Positions 4,905-9,599 of a stretch of DNA of 9,599 bases are shown one piece after another. Position numbers and translations under genes: made by a program. Position 1 is the first letter of the stretch. Each line of letters begins with the position of its first letter. Source of the stretch: Oligoflexia bacterium. GTDB taxonomy: Bacteria; Bdellovibrionota; UBA1018. The notes beneath the pieces were generated by a model that saw nothing but the letters and a program-made list of their open reading frames with translations, was not told the DNA's origin and did no database searches. The stretch is taken from positions 1 through 9,599 of the forward strand of contig CAIOHW010000161.1 in NCBI GenBank assembly GCA_903858195.1. Direction: 5' to 3'.

Positions 4905-6956
4905 CTAGTCGCCGGCGTGCAGATCGTCGAGTCGCGCGAGAGCGCGGGCAAGATCTTCTGATCCAGGTGTCATGCCTGAGAACCGGATCAGAAGGGCAAT
5001 CTCACGAAAGACCTGCTCGCGCTCCGGGTTTGCGTCGAAAGCCTGACGCAGCCGGTGGCGGAGCACTCGGGTGAGGACGCGGGGCGACTTGCGGCTCCAA
5101 TGCAGGTTCCGAAATCCTTCCATGGCTTTGAAGGCAAGCCAGAGCAGGCCTGCCGCCATCGCCCCAAGGGCGATCCGGGCGGCAATCTGCAGGCTACGGC
5201 TTGCCCTCAAGGCCTCTCGCACGGAGCGAGCCAGCGCCTGCCAGCTTTGCGAAGGGTTTGAAAGCCCCTTCCAGCCCGGAAGCCCGCGGGAAAACGGGCC
5301 GAAGCCCCGCTCCCGCAGGGATTCGGGAGTGTCGGCTGGCTTCAATACGAAGCGATACCAGTGCGAAGAGGCCCAGTTGCGGGTCTCTTGAAAGAGGTCG
5401 ATTGCCCGCTGCAGCAGTCCGTTTCGCACTGCAGTGCGTGGAGTGGGATCAAAGGCGATCCACGCCTGTGCTTGCGGGCTCCACGCCTCGACCCAGAGGT
5501 GGGCATCGGATTGCCGCAGGGTGAGTACCCCCCCAAAGGGAGGGGTTGAGATGCGAAAGCCAGAGACGAGCCTTGCCGGAATGCCCTGCATCCTGAGCAG
5601 GAGCAGCGAACTTGTGGCAAACCACTCGCAGTGTCCGCGGCGCCACTCGAAGACAAAGCGATCGAGCACGGCTCCTTTGCCCGAGCCTGAAGCATCCTGA
5701 AGGGCTCCCTCGAAGCCTGCATTCTTGAAAAAGCTCGAGATCCTCGAGAAGGCCTCGCGCAGCGAGGCCGGGCGGCCCGTCGCGCCCCCGAGCACCCGGC
5801 GCGAGAGGGCCTGCCAGCGCACAGGGTCGGAGAGCAGTGGCCCGGACTCTCGAGGCACCCAGAGATCGCGTTCGAGCGGCTCTCCCTGGCGGAGCACGGG
5901 CGTGTCGCTCCGCTTGAGGCCAAGCTCATATGAAATGCGCTTTTCCGAGAGGGAGCCGTCGCGAAACAGGCCTTCTGCCTGTGGCAGCAGCATGCCTGTT
6001 CTTGCCCCGGAGAGAATGCGTGCCGACACGCCTGAGTAGGGCATCGGAAGCGAGTCGGTAGCAAGCGGTTCGCGGATGGCCTGCAGCACGATCTGGGGCA
6101 ACGGCTCGGGTTTTTGCGGGTGTGGGGTGTCCTGACGGAGATCAGGAATCCAACGTTTCCCGTCAAAACTGGAGAGCACCCGCATGCGCAGCAGCCCGAG
6201 CGGAAGGTCGGACGAACTGAGAGGCTCCTCGATAAAGATCCTGAGCACAGGGGGGCTCGAGGGGCCGCCGGCTCCCCTGAGCCAGCGCAAGCCGGATGAG
6301 AGCTCGACCTGCTCGCTGTATCCGAGTTCGCTCAGGTCCTGCTTGCCTAGCCGGCCCTGGGAGCCCGACCAAGGCGACTGAAACCTCGGCAGGAAGGGAA
6401 ATATCATCAGACTTGCCGCAAGCACCACGAGCGCAGTCAGGGTGCCGAATGGAATCACCGAGCGCGGCAGTGAGCGTTTGAGATCCTGCGGTGAGTGGCG
6501 TTCGAAGTCGCTCCAGAGGTGGAGCCCTGTGAGCTGGAGCGTGGCGGTCACGAAGAAAAGAAAGATGCCTGCCGCAACCGCAAGCTCTGGAGACAGGGCT
6601 GATGCGAGGGCCACTTCAAGAAACCCAAGCGATAGGCGCGAGTAGTACTGCCCAAAGCCCCGGGGCGAGAACCAGAGCAGTGCATGCATGAGGGGGCCTG
6701 CGTGTGCAGCAATGACCAGCGGATGCAGGCGGTGGCGGGGCCAGAGTGCCAGAGAGCCCAGCACGACCAAGGCCATCAAGAACACAAGAAAGCCTCGCGA
6801 AAAAAGGGGCCGTGAGCGGAAAAGGTAGCCCGCAAGCGCCAGGGTGCCGATGAGGATCGGCCACCTCGGATCGAGTTCGCCCGTGCCGAGCAGGGTGGAG
6901 AGCGTCACGGCGTCCATGATGCGCGTGGCAAGGATGGCGAGAAAATCCGGGCTCAT
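4905..6956 (-). CDS. TgpA-like membrane transglutaminase (DUF3488 plus transglutaminase core)
   Basis: A 683-residue protein in three parts. Residues 1-190 hold about five or six membrane helices (clear ones near 32-46, 56-71, 77-96, 125-141 and 167-189). Residues 190-590 form a large domain containing the transglutaminase-like core. One more helix near 591-609 precedes a basic cytoplasmic-looking tail of about 75 residues. The papain-like triad is intact: Cys443 in GHCEWFA, His486 in DAHLWVEAW and Asp503 in FDPTP. This matches the DUF3488/transglutaminase family that includes Pseudomonas aeruginosa TgpA, whose catalytic domain faces the periplasm. Its gene also neighbours a MoxR and a DUF58 gene. 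The ATG at 6956 overlaps the DUF58 stop as ATGA; the frame is open 20 codons further upstream, but that stretch is proline-rich and overlaps DUF58. The reaction (protein cross-linking or proteolysis) and substrate are unknown. Confidence 0.9.
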   Translation of the reverse strand: MSPDFLAILATRIMDAVTLSTLLGTGELDPRWPILIGTLALAGYLFRSRPLFSRGFLVFLMALVVLGSLALWPRHRLHPLVIAAHAGPLMHALLWFSPRGFGQYYSRLSLGFLEVALASALSPELAVAAGIFLFFVTATLQLTGLHLWSDFERHSPQDLKRSLPRSVIPFGTLTALVVLAASLMIFPFLPRFQSPWSGSQGRLGKQDLSELGYSEQVELSSGLRWLRGAGGPSSPPVLRIFIEEPLSSSDLPLGLLRMRVLSSFDGKRWIPDLRQDTPHPQKPEPLPQIVLQAIREPLATDSLPMPYSGVSARILSGARTGMLLPQAEGLFRDGSLSEKRISYELGLKRSDTPVLRQGEPLERDLWVPRESGPLLSDPVRWQALSRRVLGGATGRPASLREAFSRISSFFKNAGFEGALQDASGSGKGAVLDRFVFEWRRGHCEWFATSSLLLLRMQGIPARLVSGFRISTPPFGGVLTLRQSDAHLWVEAWSPQAQAWIAFDPTPRTAVRNGLLQRAIDLFQETRNWASSHWYRFVLKPADTPESLRERGFGPFSRGLPGWKGLSNPSQSWQALARSVREALRASRSLQIAARIALGAMAAGLLWLAFKAMEGFRNLHWSRKSPRVLTRVLRHRLRQAFDANPEREQVFREIALLIRFSGMTPGSEDLARALARLDDLHAGD

Positions 6957-7909
6957 GGGGTGAGCATCTCTCGGGGGTCCCGTAGGTTCCGGGGGCGGGG
7001 ATGGCGGGCAAGCCACTCCAGAGCTGCCTCGGTCTCGGTGATCAGACTGTCGGGTGCGATCTCAAATTCAAGTGGTGCGCCGATCCGTGCAGCTCCCGTG
7101 ATCCGGGTGGCAAGCTCGGAGAGGTGATGTTCAAGCGCCTCACCCCGAAGCCCCGCAGACTCTAGCCTGAGCTGCACGCACTCGGGCGCACTCGTGCGCA
7201 CGCGTTGCAGGTGCGGTCCAAGCAGGCTTGCGCTGTAGAGCCATGCGATGTCCCGAGGGTCGTCGCCCGGGGAGAAAGGCCGAATCACTCCCTCTTCGAA
7301 CTCAGCTTGTCCGGGAATCGCCCCGTGTGAGGACGAGTGTGAGTCCTCATCGGCATGCAGCAGCCTCGGGCGGATCCATCGCTCACCTTCGGTGGAGATC
7401 CAGCGGATCTTGCGCGCAAACCCAAACGGAAACCGCGTGGCAATCACCCTTCCGCTCCACTGCGCTTGTCCGCGCTCGGAGTAGGGTTCGCCCGACGGGG
7501 GCACCTCGACCTGGCTGCGGGGAGGGACCATGGGAAGGTAGCCTCGCAGCTCAAAGCCCTTTGCACCCCACTCTCCGAGCTCGATCGAGAGGGCCGGAAG
7601 CCTGCTTCGATTGGTGACGAGGATTCGATCGTGTGGTCGGACTCCCGCATGGGCGGGCAGTTCCTGCCAGCGGGCCTGCAGGTTCCAAAGCATTCGGTCC
7701 GAAAGAACACCCGAAAGAATGAGGAGCCCCAGGAGCAGGCTCTCCAGGAGGTACAGAACGCTGTTGCCGCTCAGCACTGCCGTGACGCCAAAGGCGATGG
7801 TGAGGCCAAGAAACCACTGCCCACCCGTGGTGACCTGGATTGTACGGCGACGCCTCAGTCGATGCCGAAGCTTTTGAATGATTCCGCCGAACTTCGCCCT
7901 GACGCTCAT
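6953..7909 (-). CDS. DUF58 domain protein (MoxR partner)
   Basis: A 318-residue membrane-anchored protein. A basic N-terminus (KLRHRLRRRR) is followed by two adjacent hydrophobic helices (about 32-48 and 51-68), then a soluble domain. The family hallmark RPFSPGDDPRDIAWLYSAS (210-228; consensus R-x-Y/F-x-x-G-D-D-x-R-x-I-x-W) is intact. DUF58 proteins are regularly encoded next to MoxR AAA+ ATPases and are thought to act with them in assembling or activating envelope or metal-dependent proteins, but no enzymatic activity is established. The gene overlaps MoxR upstream and the transglutaminase downstream by 4 nt each (ATGA), which argues for a complex. The soluble domain probably faces the cytoplasm given the basic N-terminus and even helix number; this is inferred. 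Confidence 0.92.
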   Translation of the reverse strand: MSVRAKFGGIIQKLRHRLRRRRTIQVTTGGQWFLGLTIAFGVTAVLSGNSVLYLLESLLLGLLILSGVLSDRMLWNLQARWQELPAHAGVRPHDRILVTNRSRLPALSIELGEWGAKGFELRGYLPMVPPRSQVEVPPSGEPYSERGQAQWSGRVIATRFPFGFARKIRWISTEGERWIRPRLLHADEDSHSSSHGAIPGQAEFEEGVIRPFSPGDDPRDIAWLYSASLLGPHLQRVRTSAPECVQLRLESAGLRGEALEHHLSELATRITGAARIGAPLEFEIAPDSLITETEAALEWLARHPRPRNLRDPREMLTP

Positions 7910-8883
7910 TTGGGAGCGGCAACTCCCTCGAGAGCCCGCTCGACGACTTGGAGCCGCCTTGAATGGGGCGCCTTGGACTGCACCAGCCTCAGGCGATGCG
8001 CGAGCACGGGGCCGGCAAGGCGCGTGAGGTCTTCAGGGATCACGAAGTTTCGACTCCGGCTCCAGGCGCGGGCCTGTGCGGCACGGATCCAGGACAATCC
8101 TCCGCGCACCGATACTCCGGTGATCACCTCTGCGTCCGATCGCACCGCCGCAAGCACCTTTTGGAGGTAATCGATGAGCGTAGGGTCGACATGGATCAAC
8201 GGCAGGAGCGAACGAATCTCCAGCAAGTCAGCCACCGAAAGCGTGTCCTTTGGGGTGGGTGCTGGCTGTGCCACCGCGCCGTCGACGGCGGCGCGATAGA
8301 CCCGGCGCTCTTCTTCTGCCCCGGGAAGCCCCATTTCGACCCAGATCATGAAGCGATCGAGCTGGCTCTCGGGAAGCGGAAAAACTCCCTGGCTCTCGAG
8401 CGGATTCTGAGTCGCCACCACCCAGAAGGGATGCGGGAGCGGATAGGTCGTGCCGTCGACCGTGACCGCAGCTTCGGCCATCGCCTCAAGCAGTGCTGCC
8501 TGCGTCTTGGGGCCCGTGCGGTTCAGTTCATCGGCAAGAAGCATTTGCGTGAAGATGGGTCCCTCGCGGAACTCGTAGCCCGATCCGTCGGCGCGGGGGC
8601 GGAGCGTGCCCACGATCTCGCCCGGGAGCAGGTCGCTGGTCATCTGGATGCGCTTGAAGCTGCAGGAAGCCGAGGCGGCGAGTGCCCTTGCCAGAGTCGT
8701 TTTGCCGATCCCGGGCGGGCCCTCCAAAAGCAGGTGCCCTCCGGCCAGAAACCCCACCCACGCGAGGTCGACCGCCTCATCTTGTCCACGAATCTTGGTT
8801 TGAAGGGCCTCGCTGAGGGCCCGGGCACGATCTTGAAGCACAGGCCTCGACTCTATCGGTGATGGCCGGGCGGGGCAACCCAT
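7906..8883 (-). CDS. MoxR-family AAA+ ATPase
   Basis: A 325-residue cytoplasmic ATPase of the MoxR family, chaperone-like AAA+ proteins that help assemble or activate partner proteins. Visible motifs: Walker A GPPGIGKTT (55-63), Walker B LLADELNR (115-122), sensor 1 ATQNP with Asn160, the LPESQLDRF arginine-finger segment (170-178), and sensor 2 GVSVRGG with Arg260 in the C-terminal lid. IRGQDEAVDL (31-40) is the usual MoxR entry into the AAA domain. The length is normal. The ATG at 8883 comes 9 nt after the SDR stop without a clear ribosome binding site; a GTG 14 codons downstream with GAGG just before it is an alternative start. The first DUF58 codon overlaps its stop (ATGA). Confidence 0.94.
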   Translation of the reverse strand: MGCPARPSPIESRPVLQDRARALSEALQTKIRGQDEAVDLAWVGFLAGGHLLLEGPPGIGKTTLARALAASASCSFKRIQMTSDLLPGEIVGTLRPRADGSGYEFREGPIFTQMLLADELNRTGPKTQAALLEAMAEAAVTVDGTTYPLPHPFWVVATQNPLESQGVFPLPESQLDRFMIWVEMGLPGAEEERRVYRAAVDGAVAQPAPTPKDTLSVADLLEIRSLLPLIHVDPTLIDYLQKVLAAVRSDAEVITGVSVRGGLSWIRAAQARAWSRSRNFVIPEDLTRLAGPVLAHRLRLVQSKAPHSRRLQVVERALEGVAAPK

Positions 8884-8892
8884 AGGGGCAGA

Positions 8893-9599
8893 CTATCGGG
8901 AGAGCAGCCGCGGCATGACTCCGGGAAGCAGCCGGTTCAGGAAGACGACCCACTTTCCGTGCCCAGTGATCACGCGCTCGGCCACGCGGCCCTCAATGGC
9001 ACGAACGATCTCGCGCGCCGCGCGTGCCGCGGGCACCACGAGCCAATCGGGCACGGGATCGCGTCCGTCGGTTTTTGGCCTGCCTTCGTTGTCGATGAGA
9101 CGGATCTCGCTTGCGACAAAACCCGGGCTGATGAGCGTCACGGCAACTCCGCGCGGCGCCCATTCCCCGCGAAGCGCTTCGGCCAGGGCGCGCACTGCAA
9201 ACTTGCTCATGGCGTAGGGTGTGCCTCCGGGCAGCGAGAGATGCCCAAGCACGCTTCCGGTGACCGCAAGCGCGCCACGTGATTTCAGCAGGTGGGGGAG
9301 TGCCGCTCTTGCCGTGCGAATCACGCCAAAGACATTGGTCTCGAACTGGCGCCTGAAGTCGGCTTCGCTCAACTCTTCAAAGTCTCCTGACACGCCGTAA
9401 CCGGCGTTGGCAAAGGCCACGTCGATGCCGCCAAAGGCTTCGGCCACGGCCTCGGCGGTGCCCTCGGCATCGCCCTCGCGCGTGACATCGCAGACAAAGG
9501 CGCGGGCCCGTTCAGGGCCGCCCAGTTCGGCCGCGAGGCGCTCGAGTCTCTCAAGCCTGCGGGCCGAGAGTGCAACCCTGCCGCCCCGTTCAACCCAGC
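8893..9599 (-). CDS. Short-chain dehydrogenase/reductase (SDR), 5' end missing at right edge
   Basis: The last 234 residues of a classical SDR are visible, and the frame continues past position 9599. The glycine-rich NAD(P)-binding TGxxxGxG motif therefore lies outside the window. The fragment begins at the second Rossmann strand (RVALSARRLERL), then CDVTRE, the NAG motif (NAGYG, near 9408-9394), catalytic Asn in ETNVFG, Ser in VTGS, and Tyr-x-x-x-Lys in YAMSK (Tyr codon 9216-9214, Lys 9204-9202), followed by SPGFV. The reaction is a pyridine-nucleotide-dependent oxidation or reduction of an unknown substrate. A mildly hydrophobic tail (WVVFLNRLLPGVMPRLL) resembles the membrane-associated ends of DHRS7-like lipid-active SDRs, but that is tentative. 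The GTG at 9447 is not the start, since conserved SDR sequence continues upstream. The MoxR gene begins 9 nt after its stop, so co-transcription is likely. Confidence 0.93.
   Translation of the reverse strand, partial: WVERGGRVALSARRLERLERLAAELGGPERARAFVCDVTREGDAEGTAEAVAEAFGGIDVAFANAGYGVSGDFEELSEADFRRQFETNVFGVIRTARAALPHLLKSRGALAVTGSVLGHLSLPGGTPYAMSKFAVRALAEALRGEWAPRGVAVTLISPGFVASEIRLIDNEGRPKTDGRDPVPDWLVVPAARAAREIVRAIEGRVAERVITGHGKWVVFLNRLLPGVMPRLLSR

Noticed and set aside
6957..7016. Longer start for the transglutaminase gene
   Set aside because: The 20 extra residues are proline-rich, lie within the DUF58 coding end and lack a ribosome binding site. The ATGA overlap matches the other junctions.
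7355..8862. Long plus-strand open frames opposite DUF58 and MoxR (271 and 299 codons), and similar ones at 2137-2916 and 3330-4187
   Set aside because: They are antisense to well-supported genes, have low-complexity Arg/Gly/Ala/Pro composition and no recognisable domain. Long antisense frames are expected in GC-rich DNA.
9369..9593. Alternative minus-strand frame of 74 codons at the right edge
   Set aside because: The overlapping frame continues conserved SDR sequence (Rossmann strand, CDVT, NAG) to the window edge, so this one is a shadow.

Overview
The window comes from a GC-rich (by eye above 60%) Gram-negative bacterium. One gene encodes a secreted outer-membrane beta-barrel protein with a signal peptide, next to inner-membrane transporters and a periplasmic-type transglutaminase. 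The lineage cannot be fixed from the sequence. The barrel protein and operon style would fit a Bdellovibrionota- or Myxococcota-like organism, but that is a weak guess. I see no rRNA, tRNA, CRISPR array, insertion sequence or phage gene.

Layout. (1) Positions 1-451, minus strand: a 73-residue single-pass membrane protein of unknown function, followed after 3 nt by the start of an EVE-domain protein that runs off the left edge. (2) Positions 452-619: a short intergenic region between divergent genes. It carries three inverted repeats that overlap a candidate promoter. (3) Positions 620-1537, plus strand: a cation diffusion facilitator (CDF, zinc-type) transporter with a polyhistidine N-terminus. 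(4) Positions 1531-9599, minus strand: one tightly packed unit of seven genes. In transcription order these are a short-chain dehydrogenase/reductase (5' end off the right edge), a MoxR AAA+ ATPase, a DUF58 protein, a TgpA-like transglutaminase with membrane segments, an ABC ATPase, an ABC-2 permease, and an outer-membrane barrel protein with a long non-barrel C-terminal tail.

Within the seven-gene unit four of the six junctions are direct overlaps (three ATGA, one TAATG). The other two gaps are only 9 and 10 nt. All the genes are therefore very probably co-transcribed, and many translationally coupled. MoxR-DUF58-transglutaminase is a known conserved trio. In many bacteria MoxR/DUF58 genes lead into von Willebrand A-domain genes, but here they lead into an exporter plus an outer-membrane protein. 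My inference is an envelope assembly or export module: cytoplasmic chaperone-like ATPase, membrane DUF58 partner, periplasmic transglutaminase, inner-membrane ABC exporter and outer-membrane component. The substrate is unknown.

The operon and the CDF gene converge, and their stop codons overlap (7 bp shared, TCACTGA), leaving no room for a conventional terminator between them. The seven-gene unit has no visible promoter because its start lies to the right of the window.
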